Positions 7,156-16,231 of a stretch of DNA of 53,325 nt are shown here, piece after piece. The DNA is from JAEUMD01 sp050250815 (GTDB taxonomy: Bacteria > Pseudomonadota > Alphaproteobacteria > Rhizobiales > Hyphomicrobiaceae). The notes beneath the pieces are model-generated. The model saw nothing but the letters and a program-made list of their open reading frames with translations. It did not search any database and had not been told where the DNA came from. The stretch spans positions 1 to 53,325 of the forward strand of contig JBFWNY010000030.1 of assembly GCA_050250815.1 (NCBI GenBank). The letters run 5' to 3'. A program made the translations under genes and the position numbers. Each line of letters begins with the position of its first letter. The first letter of the stretch is position 1.

Positions 7156-8979
7156 ATGGCGTGGCGCAGGCGGACGACGGTTGCACGTGGGTTTGGTCTA
7201 GCGTCCGCTATTGCCGGGCTTTCTGCCCTGGCCGTCCTCGCGGCCGGCCCGGCCGAGGCGCGTAATCCCGACGAGTTCCAGTCTTCGCGAACGCTGGTCG
7301 GCAGCTATCTGGCCGGTCGGTTTGCCAAGGGGCAGAACGAGATCGAGAACGCGGCGGGCTTCTATTCGACCGCCCTGCTACATGACCCGGACAACGAAGT
7401 GCTGCTGGAGCACGCTTTCCTGATGGAAGCGTCGGCGGCCAACTGGTCGCGCGCCGAAACGCTGGCGTTGCGGCTGGTGGAGAAACAGGGCCAGCATCGC
7501 CTTGCCCGCCTGCTGCTCGGAGTCTCCGCCTACAAGGCTGGAGATGACAAGGAGGCCGACACTAACCTCGTGGCCGCCGGAAGCGGTCCCATCGGCGAAC
7601 TCACCTCCGCGCTTTTGCGCGCGTGGATCAAGCGCGGCGAGGGCAAGGTCTCCGAGGCGTTGAAGCTGCTCGAACTGCCCCGCCTTGCCGACTGGGCGCA
7701 GTTCTATCTTCGCTACCACCGCGCATTGATTGCCGACAGCGCCGGGCGTCGGCAGGAGGCACGCCAGTCCTACAAGCGGGTGTTCAAGCAGGACAGCCGC
7801 ACGCTGCGCACCACGCTCGCCTATGCGCGCCACGCCGCCGCCGCGGGAGACCGCGGTCTCGCCAAGAGCGTGCTGCGCGAGTACAAGCGCCGCGCTTCGA
7901 CCAACCCGCATCCGCTTGCCACCGAGCTGCAGGCCGAGATCGATGCCGGTAAGCCGATCGAGCTGCAGATCACCGCGCCAGCCAAGGGCATGGCGGAGGC
8001 TCTCTACGGGCTGGGCGAGGCTCTGAGCACCGAAGGCGGCGTCAGCATCGGCATCCTTTACCTGCAGATGGCGCTGATGCTCGATCCCGATCAGCCGCTG
8101 GCACTGGCTGCACTCGCACAGGCCTACGAGACGGCCAAGGATTTCCAGGCGGCCAACGACACCTACGCCCGAATTCAGAAGGGCACAGTGCTGCAAGACG
8201 CGATCGACATTCGGCGCGCCTTCAATTTCAACGCGCTCGATGAGGCCGACAAAGCCAAGTCGCTGCTGGAGGCGGTCGCGGAGCGCGCGCCCAAGGACGT
8301 CGCGCCGCTCGACGCGCTGGGCAACATCATGCGGGCCCGCAAGCGCCATGAGGAGGCGATCGAGTTCTATTCCCGCGCGATCGCCCTCATCGGCAAGCCG
8401 GAAAAGCGGCACTGGGCGTTCTTCTACTCGCGCGGCACCTGCTATGAGCGGACGAAGCAGTGGCCAAAGGCCGAGGCCGATCTGAAGAAGGCGCTGTCTC
8501 TGGCGCCCGATCAGCCCCTCGTGCTCAACTACCTGGGCTACTCCTGGATCGACCAGGGCCGCAATCTCAAGCAGGGCCTCGAGCTGATCGAGAAGGCGGT
8601 CGCGCTGAAGCCCGACGATGGCTACATCGTGGACAGCCTTGGCTGGGCGCACTTCCGGCTGGGCCGCTACACCGAGGCGGTCCGCTATCTGGAACGCGCA
8701 GTCGAGTTGCGGCCTGACGACCCGGTACTTAACGATCACCTGGGTGACGCGCTGTGGCGGGTGGGGCGTGAGCGCGAGGCCCGCTTCCAGTGGGATCAGG
8801 CGTTGTCGCTCGGTCCGGAAGCCGATGAGGTCGAGAAGATCCGGCGCAAGCTTCAGTCGGGTCTGCCCTCGCCGGTGGAGGCAAATGCGCTGCGCAAGGC
8901 ACGCGCCGCCAATCGCGACCAGGGCCGCCTGAAGCGCGTTGAAAGCGTACCTCCGCCCGTTCCCAAGGCGCTGCGCTGA
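7156..8979 (+). CDS. Secreted/periplasmic tetratricopeptide-repeat protein
   Basis: A 607-residue protein with an N-terminal signal peptide (arginine-rich start, hydrophobic core to about residue 33, cleavage near AEA-RNPD) followed by TPR-type helical repeats across nearly the whole length. The clearest repeats lie towards the C-terminus (ALGNIMRARKRHEEAIEFYSRAI; SLGWAHFRLGRYTEAVRYLERAV; HLGDALWRVGREREARFQW). Alphaproteobacterial homologues commonly precede ispE; the function is unknown, with envelope protein-protein interaction likely. The ATG at 7156 has GAGG about 8 nt upstream and places the signal peptide correctly; an upstream in-frame start would bury it. Confidence 0.85.
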   Translation: MAWRRRTTVARGFGLASAIAGLSALAVLAAGPAEARNPDEFQSSRTLVGSYLAGRFAKGQNEIENAAGFYSTALLHDPDNEVLLEHAFLMEASAANWSRAETLALRLVEKQGQHRLARLLLGVSAYKAGDDKEADTNLVAAGSGPIGELTSALLRAWIKRGEGKVSEALKLLELPRLADWAQFYLRYHRALIADSAGRRQEARQSYKRVFKQDSRTLRTTLAYARHAAAAGDRGLAKSVLREYKRRASTNPHPLATELQAEIDAGKPIELQITAPAKGMAEALYGLGEALSTEGGVSIGILYLQMALMLDPDQPLALAALAQAYETAKDFQAANDTYARIQKGTVLQDAIDIRRAFNFNALDEADKAKSLLEAVAERAPKDVAPLDALGNIMRARKRHEEAIEFYSRAIALIGKPEKRHWAFFYSRGTCYERTKQWPKAEADLKKALSLAPDQPLVLNYLGYSWIDQGRNLKQGLELIEKAVALKPDDGYIVDSLGWAHFRLGRYTEAVRYLERAVELRPDDPVLNDHLGDALWRVGREREARFQWDQALSLGPEADEVEKIRRKLQSGLPSPVEANALRKARAANRDQGRLKRVESVPPPVPKALR

Positions 8980-9049
8980 CGCTTCGTCAGCGCGGTCCTG
9001 GAACGATGGCCGCTTGTTCGATCGGTACGCCGTGGGCAGCGACCATGCG

Positions 9050-9922
9050 ATGAACCTGCTCGTCGAAACCGCCCGGCCCAAGGTCAATCTCACGCTGCGC
9101 ATTTTGGGCCGCCGCGACGACGGTTATCACGCGCTGGAAAGTCTGGTCGCGTTTGCCGCCGTGCCGTCCGACCGCCTCACCCTCGATCCCGCACGACCGC
9201 GCGCCGTTACGGTGACGGGACCGTTCGCGGGTGGCATTGCCGGCGCCAACCTGATCGAAACGGTGTTTGACCTGGTGGCTCTCGCCGAACCGCGCGCAAG
9301 GCTTGGGCACATCACGCTTGAGAAGTACTTGCCGATTGCCGCCGGCATCGGTGGCGGCTCGGCGGATGCGGCAGCGGCCTTGCGGCTGCTGCGACGCCTC
9401 AACCCCGACTTGGCGCCGGGCATCGAATGGCCGGCGATCGCGCGGCGGTTGGGTGCCGACGTGCCCGTGTGCCTGTTCGACCAGCCGGCGAACATGTCGG
9501 GGACCGGCGAGCGTCTGGAGCCGGTCGAGACCCTGCCCGCGACCGATGTGGTGTTGGCCAACCCGATGGTGCCGGTGCCGGCCGACAAGACGGCACAGGT
9601 GTTCCGTGCCCTTGCCGCGCCCCCGCTCGCGTCCGGCCCTGCGGTCAGCAAACCACCGCCACGGCTCACCGGCCGGATGGAGCTGTTGCGTCGCGTGCAG
9701 GGCGGCAATGACCTGGAGCCAGCCGCGCGGAAAGTCGTGCCAGCTATCGGGACGGTGCTCGATGCGTTGCGCGCATTGCCCGAATGCCGGGTGGCGGCGA
9801 TGTCGGGCGCCGGTCCGACCTGCTTCGGGCTGTTCGACGATGCGAGGGCAGCGGCGGCAGCGGCCGCCGACCTGACGCGTGCCGAGCCGGGCTGGTGGGT
9901 GCAAGCCACCGTCCTTGAATGA
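9050..9922 (+). CDS. ispE: 4-diphosphocytidyl-2-C-methyl-D-erythritol kinase
   Basis: A GHMP-family kinase that phosphorylates CDP-methylerythritol in the MEP isoprenoid pathway, in the cytoplasm. ARPKVNLTLRILGRRDDGYH at the N-terminus includes the catalytic-site Lys and the substrate-binding DGYH. LPIAAGIGGGSADAAAAL is the glycine-rich ATP-binding loop, and AAMSGAGPTCFGLF is the C-terminal GHMP motif. Length is about 290 residues. The ATG at 9050 gives the standard N-terminus, although the Shine-Dalgarno is poor. The polyprenyl diphosphate synthase, which uses the pathway's products, is encoded convergently just downstream. Confidence 0.96.
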   Translation: MNLLVETARPKVNLTLRILGRRDDGYHALESLVAFAAVPSDRLTLDPARPRAVTVTGPFAGGIAGANLIETVFDLVALAEPRARLGHITLEKYLPIAAGIGGGSADAAAALRLLRRLNPDLAPGIEWPAIARRLGADVPVCLFDQPANMSGTGERLEPVETLPATDVVLANPMVPVPADKTAQVFRALAAPPLASGPAVSKPPPRLTGRMELLRRVQGGNDLEPAARKVVPAIGTVLDALRALPECRVAAMSGAGPTCFGLFDDARAAAAAAADLTRAEPGWWVQATVLE

Positions 9923-9930
9923 CGGCGCCG

Positions 9931-9942
9931 CCAGACGTCTGG
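9931..9942. repeat. 12-bp perfect palindrome between convergent genes
   Basis: CCAGACGTCTGG lies 8 nt after the ispE stop, in the 60-nt gap before the convergent prenyl synthase stop. It could be part of a bidirectional terminator, but it lacks a loop and T-runs, so this is weak. Confidence 0.25.
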
Positions 9943-9982
9943 ACAAGGGCTGCTCCGCCAGTCCTGCCCCCGGGTGTCCGCC

Positions 9983-11086
9983 TCAATGCGCGCGCGCGAT
10001 GCAGAACTGGATGGCGTCGCGCAGGGCGTCGCGCTCCGGGCTTGCTGCGAATACGCCGAGCGCATCGTGGGCGATCGCCCCGTAAGTGCGGGCGCGCTCC
10101 AGCGTTGCTTCCGTTGCCTTGTGCTTCTTCATGAGGGTGATCGCGTGCTCAAGGTCACCCTCGCGGATGTCGCCCTCAGCCACCGTCCGGTTCCAGAACG
10201 CGCGCTCCTCGGCATTGCCGCGACGGTAGGACAGAATGACGGGCAGAGTGATCTTGCCCTCGCGGAAGTCGTCGCCCACCGACTTGCCCAGTCGCATCGC
10301 ATCGCCTGAATAGTCGAGCGCGTCGTCGACGAGCTGGAATGCGATGCCGAGGTTCTTGCCGTACGAGCGCAGCGCGTGCAGCTCCTCGGCCGGCCGACCG
10401 GCGATCGCCGCGCCGGATTCGGCGGCACCGGAGAACAGCGCAGCCGTCTTGGCGTTGATGATGGCGAGATAAGCATCCTCGGTGGTGGCCGTGTTCTTAG
10501 CGGCGGCGAGCTGCATGACCTCGCCTTCGGCGATCACGGCGGCCGCATTCGACAGGATCGCCAGCACCGGCAGGGAGCCGACATCGACCAGCATGCGGAA
10601 GGCCTGACCGAGCAGGAAGTCACCCACGAGCACGCTTGCCTGGTTGCCCCAGATCATGCGCGCCGCCTTGCGCCCGCGGCGGATGTCGCTCTCGTCGACG
10701 ACGTCGTCGTGAAGCAGCGTCGCCGTGTGCATGAATTCGACTGCGGAAGCGACGCGGATGTGGCCGCTGCCCTCGAAGCCGACCAGCTTGGCCGCCGCGA
10801 TGGTGAGCATCGGGCGCAAGCGCTTGCCGCCGGAGTCGATGAGGTGGTGCGCGAGCTCCGGGATCATGTCGACGTCGGATACGGCCTTGTCGAGAATGAT
10901 GCGGTTGATGGCCTGCATGTCGTCGTTGACGATGGCGAGCAGCGGCTCCAGGCTCTTGCCCGGATCGCGCGCGTCGTCGAGCGGTATTACAACTCCCAAG
11001 GCTGGAATTCCCTTGCCGTTGAACGAGGATAGCGGCGCACGTGCTGGCGCCGCGGGCACCTTAGTTGCACTTTCCCGTCCTGGCAT
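9983..11086 (-). CDS. Long-chain polyprenyl (octaprenyl-type) diphosphate synthase
   Basis: A trans-prenyltransferase that builds the isoprenoid side chain of ubiquinone from IPP. The first aspartate-rich motif is in LLHDDVVDESDIRRG, the second in FQLVDDALDYSGD, and GGKRLRPML is the IPP-binding motif. Chain length cannot be fixed from sequence by eye; octaprenyl or decaprenyl is likely in this group. The start is uncertain. ATG 11086 is used here (367 residues). TTG 10999, preceded by AAGGG, would give 338 residues beginning near LGVVIPLDDARDPGKSLEPL, closer to usual family length. ATG 11110 is also open. It is divergent from the DUF2007 gene. Confidence 0.92.
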   Translation of the reverse strand: MPGRESATKVPAAPARAPLSSFNGKGIPALGVVIPLDDARDPGKSLEPLLAIVNDDMQAINRIILDKAVSDVDMIPELAHHLIDSGGKRLRPMLTIAAAKLVGFEGSGHIRVASAVEFMHTATLLHDDVVDESDIRRGRKAARMIWGNQASVLVGDFLLGQAFRMLVDVGSLPVLAILSNAAAVIAEGEVMQLAAAKNTATTEDAYLAIINAKTAALFSGAAESGAAIAGRPAEELHALRSYGKNLGIAFQLVDDALDYSGDAMRLGKSVGDDFREGKITLPVILSYRRGNAEERAFWNRTVAEGDIREGDLEHAITLMKKHKATEATLERARTYGAIAHDALGVFAASPERDALRDAIQFCIARAH

Positions 11087-11163
11087 CCAAAACTTGTGGA
11101 CCAGACCCATTGTTCGGATGGGTGGCGGTGCGCCATTCTTCTGGGATCGAGCGAGGTCATCCG

Positions 11164-11394
11164 GTGAAAATGCTGATGCAGACCAACGACCCCGTGCTGG
11201 TCTCGTTCGTCGAGGCTCTGATGCGCGACGCCGGCATCCACGTGGCGGTTGCGGATGCCAACATGAGCGTGCTGGAAGGGTCGATCGGCATCCTGCCCAA
11301 GCGCATCCTGGTGCTCGACGAGGACCTGGAGGCGGCGCGCCGTCTGCTCGAGGGAGCCGAACTCGGCGACTGGAAAAGCTCTGATGATGCCTGA
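11164..11394 (+). CDS. DUF2007 domain protein
   Basis: A 76-residue protein of the DUF2007 ('putative signal transducing protein') family. The beta-alpha-beta pattern LMQTNDPVLVSFVEALMRDAGI, then ILPKRILVLDEDLEAARRLL, matches the family. The function is unknown; the fold suggests a PII-like or ligand-sensing role. The GTG start at 11164 has AGG about 7 nt upstream; the frame is open further upstream but without homology. It overlaps the downstream methyltransferase by 11 nt, indicating translational coupling, a pairing that recurs in alphaproteobacteria. Confidence 0.85.
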   Translation: MKMLMQTNDPVLVSFVEALMRDAGIHVAVADANMSVLEGSIGILPKRILVLDEDLEAARRLLEGAELGDWKSSDDA

Positions 11395-12256
11395 CGACGC
11401 GCATCTGCCGGCCCCAAGGAGAAATTCGGAAGGCGCTATTTTGGCGGACGTGCGGGACGCCGAGGCGCCGCCCTGTGGCTCGGCGACCGGGCAGGACTTC
11501 ACGCGCGATGCCTTTCTCGGCAACCTTCTCTGGCTTAGGCAGCCCCGTCGTGGCTATCGCGCCGGCCTCGACGCGGTTCTGCTGGCGGCATCGGTCGGCG
11601 CGGCGGGCGAAGATGGGACCGGCCGGATGCAAGTGGCCGACTGTGGTGCCGGCGCCGGCACCGTGGGCCTGTGCATCGCACGCAGGCTGCCGACCGCCGA
11701 GGTCACATTGATCGAGCGTGAGCCGCTCTACGCTAGCCTGGCGCGTATCAACGCGCAGGACAACGATTTGGCCGATCGGGTGCGCGTCGTGGAGGCCGAC
11801 CTGACCGCTCCGTTCGAAGCGATTGCCGGTCGAGGGCTGAACAGTGGGTCCTATGATGTGGTCGTTGCCAATCCGCCCTTTCACGATGTCGGAAGCGGTA
11901 CACTTTCAGGCGAACCGCTCAAGGACGGCGCCAACGCCATGCCGTCGGGCGATCTTGAAACGTGGTGCCGCCGCATGGCACATCTGTCGCGACCGGGCGG
12001 CATCGCGCTAATGGTGCACAAGGCGGATCGGCTGGCCGAAATCCTCGCGGGCATGGAAAACCGCTTCGGCGGCCTCACCGTTCTTCCCGTGCACCCACGC
12101 GAGGGTGCCGCCGCGCACCGGATCATCGTGCGGGGAGTGAAGGGTAGCCGCGCCCCACTCACCCTCGCTTCCGGCTTCGTCGTGCACGACAGCGGAAACG
12201 CTTTTTCACCGGCAGCAGAGGCGATCCTGCGCCACGGCGCGCCGTTGTCGTTCTGA
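11384..12256 (+). CDS. tRNA1(Val) A37 N6-methyltransferase-like (TrmN6/YfiC family)
   Basis: A 290-residue SAM-dependent methyltransferase. The SAM-binding region is VADCGAGAGTVGLCIARR (about residues 83-100), and the NPPF motif in VVVANPPFHDVG is the catalytic signature of amino-methyltransferases acting on adenine. Similarity to TrmN6 suggests methylation of an adenine in tRNA, but other adenine-N6 substrates are possible. The first 50 residues are extra relative to the E. coli protein. It is translationally coupled to the DUF2007 gene upstream. The S49 peptidase follows 75 nt downstream. Confidence 0.86.
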   Translation: MMPDDAHLPAPRRNSEGAILADVRDAEAPPCGSATGQDFTRDAFLGNLLWLRQPRRGYRAGLDAVLLAASVGAAGEDGTGRMQVADCGAGAGTVGLCIARRLPTAEVTLIEREPLYASLARINAQDNDLADRVRVVEADLTAPFEAIAGRGLNSGSYDVVVANPPFHDVGSGTLSGEPLKDGANAMPSGDLETWCRRMAHLSRPGGIALMVHKADRLAEILAGMENRFGGLTVLPVHPREGAAAHRIIVRGVKGSRAPLTLASGFVVHDSGNAFSPAAEAILRHGAPLSF

Positions 12257-12331
12257 CGCTCGGCTGGCTCAGACGCTCCGGACGCGGGGCCAGCGCGCCG
12301 CACCACCGATCTTGAACACGAGGAGTGAGAC

Positions 12332-13189
12332 ATGAGGTTCTTCGATCGTGGTCCGCGGATTCCGGTCCTGCGATTCCAGGGTCCCATCGGCATGGCAACG
12401 CCGCTGCGACCCGGTCTGGCGCTCGCGACCGTTGCCGGCGCGCTCGAGAAAGCCTTCAGGTTGTCGAGCATTCCCGCCGTCGCGATCGCCGTCAACTCGC
12501 CTGGCGGTTCGCCCGTGCAGTCGAGCCTGATCTTCAAGCGTATCCGGCAGCTTGCGGCCGAGCAGAAGAAGAAGGTCTACGTGTTCTGCGAGGACGTCGC
12601 GGCCTCGGGCGGTTACTACCTCGCTTGTGCCGGGGACGAGATCTACGCCGATGCATCCTCCATCGTCGGCTCTATCGGAGTCATCACGCAGAGCTTCGGC
12701 TTCGTCGAGGCGATCGACAAGCTGGGTATAGAGCGGCGCGTGTATACGAGCGGGGCCAACAAGGGCGCGCTCGACATGTTCAAGCCGGAAAGCCCGGACG
12801 ATGTCGCGCTGCTGAAGGCGATCCAACGCGATGTGCACGACGCCTTTATCGGCGTGGTAAAGGACCGTCGTGCCGGACGGCTCAAGGCGCAGGATGCCGA
12901 GCTGTTCTCCGGCGCATTCTGGTCCGCGCGCACGGCGCTGGAGCACGGGCTCATCGATGGCGTCGCGGACATGCGCGCCAAGATGCGTGAAATCTACGGC
13001 GACAAGACGCGGCTGGTGGTGGTGCCGCTGGCGCGTGGCGGCCTGCTGTCCCGTCTGAGGCGGCTGCCGTCGGTCAGGGTTGCGGGGGAGCGCGCCGCCG
13101 TCGCGCTTTCCTCGCCCGGCCTTGCATTTGCAGACGATCTGGTGTCCGCTATCGAGACGCGTGCGCTCTGGTCCCGTTTCGGATTGTAA
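12332..13189 (+). CDS. S49-family serine peptidase (SppA/SohB-like)
   Basis: A 285-residue peptidase with the Ser/Lys dyad of the S49 family: Ser92 in VAASGGYYLA as nucleophile and Lys144 in TSGANKGALDMF as base. NSPGGSP (about 55-61) forms the oxyanion/clp-like fold strand. No signal peptide or membrane anchor is seen, unlike SppA, so the minimal domain may work in the cytoplasm or at the membrane surface. An S49 gene close to glyQ recurs in Rhizobiales-type chromosomes. GAGG precedes the ATG. Confidence 0.9.
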   Translation: MRFFDRGPRIPVLRFQGPIGMATPLRPGLALATVAGALEKAFRLSSIPAVAIAVNSPGGSPVQSSLIFKRIRQLAAEQKKKVYVFCEDVAASGGYYLACAGDEIYADASSIVGSIGVITQSFGFVEAIDKLGIERRVYTSGANKGALDMFKPESPDDVALLKAIQRDVHDAFIGVVKDRRAGRLKAQDAELFSGAFWSARTALEHGLIDGVADMRAKMREIYGDKTRLVVVPLARGGLLSRLRRLPSVRVAGERAAVALSSPGLAFADDLVSAIETRALWSRFGL

Positions 13190-13252
13190 TCCCGGGGACG
13201 GCCCTCGACGGGCCGGCACAGTGTACCGGCCCCATGTCGCGGAGGGTTCAAA

Positions 13253-13465
13253 ATGCCTCAAGCGTTGCTTCTCGCGGTCGCTGGCGCGGGTCTCTACCTG
13301 GGTGCCCGCTGGGCCCGGCAGCAGCTCGAGCGCATGGCCGAAGAAACCCGGCGCGCGAGCGGTGAGCAGCAGCGGCAGGCGGGTGCCTCGCGCTCAGATC
13401 ACGCACGCGATCTTGGCACACTCGTCGCCGATCCGGCGACCGGCGAGTACCGCCCCAGGCGCTGA
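13253..13465 (+). CDS. Small hypothetical protein with N-terminal membrane segment
   Basis: A 70-residue protein. Residues 3-18 form a hydrophobic segment; the rest is charged (ARQQLERMAEETRRASGEQQRQ), with the tail DLGTLVADPATGEYRPRR. GGAGGG lies just before the ATG, which supports a real gene. Not recognised as a named family; probably a membrane-anchored accessory of the preceding peptidase or an independent small envelope protein. Confidence 0.65.
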   Translation: MPQALLLAVAGAGLYLGARWARQQLERMAEETRRASGEQQRQAGASRSDHARDLGTLVADPATGEYRPRR

Positions 13466-13509
13466 TCCGCGTTCGCTCCGTCGCAATTTCGAGAGAGCTT
13501 GAGCACACC

Positions 13510-13896
13510 ATGTCTAACCACGGCAGCTTCTACTGGAACGAGCTGATGACGCGCGATCCCGAGGTGGCGAAGGCGTTCTACGAGAAGACTCTGGGGTGGA
13601 CGTTCCAGGCGATGCTGGCGGCGGCGGGCCCGACCTATTGGGTGGCTTATTCGAAGGGCAAGGCGGTCGGCGGCATCTTCGACATGAGCGCGCCGGAGTT
13701 CGCGGGTATCGGCGAGCAGTGGATGCCCTATGTCGCGGTCGACAAGGTGGATAAGGCCGTGGCGACGGCTACGAAGTCGGGCGCGACGACGTTGCGGCCG
13801 CTGATCGACATCGACGGGATCGGCCGCATCGCCATCGTGCGCGACAAGGTCGGCGCATTGCTCGGTCTCATCAGCCCTGTCGCTCCGCGCGGCTGA
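13510..13896 (+). CDS. VOC (glyoxalase/bleomycin-resistance fold) protein
   Basis: A 128-residue vicinal-oxygen-chelate protein. FYWNELMTRDPEVAKAFYEKTLGW at the N-terminus and VAVDKVDKAVATATKSGA in the middle are typical betaalphabetabetabeta units. Metal-binding residues are not obvious: the N-terminal position usually held by His is Asn/Glu. The protein may therefore be a non-enzymatic or differently metallated member. The substrate is unknown. Confidence 0.87.
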   Translation: MSNHGSFYWNELMTRDPEVAKAFYEKTLGWTFQAMLAAAGPTYWVAYSKGKAVGGIFDMSAPEFAGIGEQWMPYVAVDKVDKAVATATKSGATTLRPLIDIDGIGRIAIVRDKVGALLGLISPVAPRG

Positions 13897-13980
13897 GATA
13901 GTTTGCCGCGAATGCGAAGCGCCGGGACTTGGCTGGCGCCCCGGCACGATTTCTCAATTCTCGCTTTCCACCTCGGCCCC

Positions 13981-14196
13981 TCAGTCCTTGCCGCCCATGA
14001 CCTCGAACGTCACCTTCGCCGTGATGCGGTAGGTCTTGAGTTTTCCCTTGGCGTCGACGGTAGCCGAGAAGTCCTGGATCCAGATCGACTTGATGCCTTT
14101 GACCGACTTGGAGGCCTCCTTGATCGCCTTCTCAGCCGCGTCCTCCCAGCTCTTGTCGCTCTCCGACATCAGCTCGATTACCTTGTTGACGCTCAT
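13981..14196 (-). CDS. Dodecin family flavin-binding protein
   Basis: A 71-residue dodecin, a dodecameric flavin-storage protein. VNKVIELMSESDKSWEDAAEKAI, then SVKGIKSIWIQDFSATVDAKGKLKTYRI, is the betaalphabetabeta dodecin fold, and Trp in SIWIQD is the conserved residue that stacks on flavin. AGGAG sits about 9 nt before the ATG at 14196. It is monocistronic on the minus strand and convergent with the VOC gene. Confidence 0.92.
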   Translation of the reverse strand: MSVNKVIELMSESDKSWEDAAEKAIKEASKSVKGIKSIWIQDFSATVDAKGKLKTYRITAKVTFEVMGGKD

Positions 14197-14313
14197 CGTC
14201 GAAACTCCTCTGCTGGGAATGGCACGGCGCCGGCGCCGCTGCGCGATCCTAGACCGTGGTCGCTCGAAATGCCAAATCGCGGTCAGTCTCACGTCGCGCC
14301 GCGAGCCCGGGCT

Positions 14314-14691
14314 TCACGCCGGTCTTATCGACAGGGCGAGCAGCAGAAGGCCGGCGAGCATCGTCACGTTCATGAGGCTCGAAAGATTCACGTCGCCGAA
14401 TTCCTTGACGCGAATCTCGCGCACGACCTCCACCTCCCGCACGCGCTCTGCGCCCTCGCCACCAGCCATTGCCTCAACGCCGCGCAGCCACGCCCAGCCC
14501 CAGCGTGCTATCGCGCGCACGCCGCGCCACGCTTCGTAGGGTGCGCGCCGCCAGCCGTAGCGGTAGGCGTAGTAGCCGAGCACGACGACGACGATCTGCA
14601 GGGCGGTCGACACCCAGCCGCCGATCAGCAGCCATATGAAGCTCCACAGCGTGGAGAGTATCCACCAGACCACGCTCAGAGCTGTTTCCAT
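14314..14691 (-). CDS. Hypothetical inner-membrane protein
   Basis: A 125-residue protein. Residues 5-45 are strongly hydrophobic and tryptophan-rich (two probable membrane segments), a basic amphipathic region follows (YGWRRAPYEAWRGVRAIARWGW), and a final hydrophobic segment lies at about 108-122. Not assigned to a family. Upstream there is only a weak GGAAAG ribosome site. It is divergent from glyQ. Confidence 0.6.
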   Translation of the reverse strand: METALSVVWWILSTLWSFIWLLIGGWVSTALQIVVVVLGYYAYRYGWRRAPYEAWRGVRAIARWGWAWLRGVEAMAGGEGAERVREVEVVREIRVKEFGDVNLSSLMNVTMLAGLLLLALSIRPA

Positions 14692-14787
14692 GTGCTTAGC
14701 TTTCCTGGCCAGGCCCGATCAGGGGCCGTCGTCGTAAGGGCCGCCTATACCACCGTGCGCAACGATGCATCGAGGCGCTTTTATCGG

Positions 14788-14815
14788 GTGACGGGGTGGC
14801 GGATTTGCGTATAGT
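14788..14815 (+). promoter_or_regulatory. Candidate glyQ promoter
   Basis: A good -10 (TATAGT, 14810-14815) lies 42 nt before the glyQ ATG. The best -35 at 16-nt spacing is GTGACG (14788-14793), a weak match. It is supported mainly by position in the divergent gap. Confidence 0.35.
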
Positions 14816-14856
14816 GCGCCGCCGAAACCGACCGCCGATCGCGAAAGTAGCGCCGT

Positions 14857-15828
14857 ATGCCAACGAAGACGTCCGAAGCGCCCGCGAAGGCCGCACGCTC
14901 CGGGGTGCGGCCGCCCGGAACGGGCCTCGATCCGCGCGCGAGCTTCCAGGACCTCATCCTCACGCTGCAGCAGTTCTGGGGAGCCCAGGGCTGCGTCGTG
15001 CTTCAGCCCTACGATATGGAGGTGGGCGCCGGAACGTTCCATCCCGCGACGACCCTGCGCGCACTGGGGCCGCGTCCGTGGAATGCATGCTACGTGCAGC
15101 CCTCGCGCCGGCCCAAGGATGGGCGCTACGGCGAAAACCCAAATCGTCTGCAGCACTACTACCAGTTCCAGGTGATCATGAAGCCGTCGCCGGCTGAAAT
15201 CCTGGACCTCTATCTGCAGAGCCTCGACGCCATCGGCATCGATACGAAGGTCAACGACATCCGCTTCGTCGAGGACGACTGGGAGAGTCCGACGCTGGGG
15301 GCCTGGGGCCTTGGCTGGGAGGTGTGGTGCAACGGCATGGAGGTGACGCAGTTCACCTACTTCCAGCAGGTCGGTGGCTACGACTGCAATCCCGTCGCTG
15401 GCGAAATCACCTATGGCCTTGAACGGCTGGCCATGTACGTGCAGGGAGTCGATCGCGTGTTCGACCTCAACTTCAACGGCCGTACCGATGCGCGCAAGCT
15501 GACCTATGGCGATGTGTTCCTGCAGGCCGAGCAGGAGTATTCCCGCTACAACTTTGAGCATGCCGACACCGAGATGCTGCTCGCCCACTTCCGCGACGCG
15601 GAGAAAGAGTGCAAGTCGCTGCTGGCGGCCGGCACGAAGGATACGCGGCATGAACTGGCGCTGCCCGCCTACGATCAGGCGATCAAGGCATCCCATATCT
15701 TCAACCTGCTGGACGCCCGTGGTGTTATCTCCGTGACCGAGCGGCAGAGCTACATCCTGCGTGTGCGCGAGCTTTCCAAGGCCTGCTGCGGCGCGTGGCT
15801 CGCGACCGACGGCGGGCGCGCGGGTTGA
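14857..15828 (+). CDS. glyQ: Glycyl-tRNA synthetase alpha subunit
   Basis: The catalytic subunit of the bacterial alpha2beta2 GlyRS, which charges tRNA-Gly. SFQDLILTLQQFWGAQGCVVLQPYDMEVGAGTFHP, then RPWNACYVQPSRRPKDGRYGENPNRLQHYYQFQV, are diagnostic class II motif regions (only short pieces are needed to recognise them). The length of 323 residues fits. The N-terminus carries about 20 extra basic residues (MPTKTSEAPAKAARSG). It is separated from glyS by two small membrane-protein genes on the same strand. Confidence 0.97.
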   Translation: MPTKTSEAPAKAARSGVRPPGTGLDPRASFQDLILTLQQFWGAQGCVVLQPYDMEVGAGTFHPATTLRALGPRPWNACYVQPSRRPKDGRYGENPNRLQHYYQFQVIMKPSPAEILDLYLQSLDAIGIDTKVNDIRFVEDDWESPTLGAWGLGWEVWCNGMEVTQFTYFQQVGGYDCNPVAGEITYGLERLAMYVQGVDRVFDLNFNGRTDARKLTYGDVFLQAEQEYSRYNFEHADTEMLLAHFRDAEKECKSLLAAGTKDTRHELALPAYDQAIKASHIFNLLDARGVISVTERQSYILRVRELSKACCGAWLATDGGRAG

Positions 15829-15850
15829 GCGGAGGCTGGAACATCACCCG

Positions 15851-16114
15851 ATGACAGCCGATCTCTGGTCCACGTTGTCCGATACGCGCCAGCTCGGGCT
15901 CGCCACGCTGATCGCGGTCGGCGCCATTTTCTTCGGCTTCGTTGTGCGGCGCATGTGGCCGAAGTCGATGAACCCGCTGCTGTTCGGCTGGCTTGCCGCG
16001 ACGGGGCTGGTGGCCGCACTGGCCTACGTGGGCGTTCCGGCTGCGGGCCTCGTGCTGGTGCTGTTCATTGCCGGCGCCGTGCTGATCGGCATCCTCGCCC
16101 TCGTCTTCAACTGA
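15851..16114 (+). CDS. Small membrane protein between glyQ and glyS (three TM)
   Basis: An 87-residue protein with three hydrophobic segments (about 14-32, 40-58 and 60-85) and a short polar N-terminus (MTADLWSTLSDTRQ). Its start was placed at ATG 15851; the frame is open upstream into the glyQ 3' end without homology. It lies 22 nt after glyQ and is probably co-transcribed. The function is unknown. Confidence 0.7.
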   Translation: MTADLWSTLSDTRQLGLATLIAVGAIFFGFVVRRMWPKSMNPLLFGWLAATGLVAALAYVGVPAAGLVLVLFIAGAVLIGILALVFN

Positions 16115-16231
16115 GACCGGCGCGTGGCCACAGCGGGCGTGGCGGCCCCTATCGTGTTGCGATAGAATCGCTTTCCGATACGCGCGGGCTCCATCACCGC
16201 TGGCGCGATGCTTCTTGGAGGATGACGAGCC

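Noticed and set aside
7378..9102. 574-codon minus-strand open frame
   Set aside because: Antisense to the TPR gene; composition of a shadow frame in high-GC DNA.
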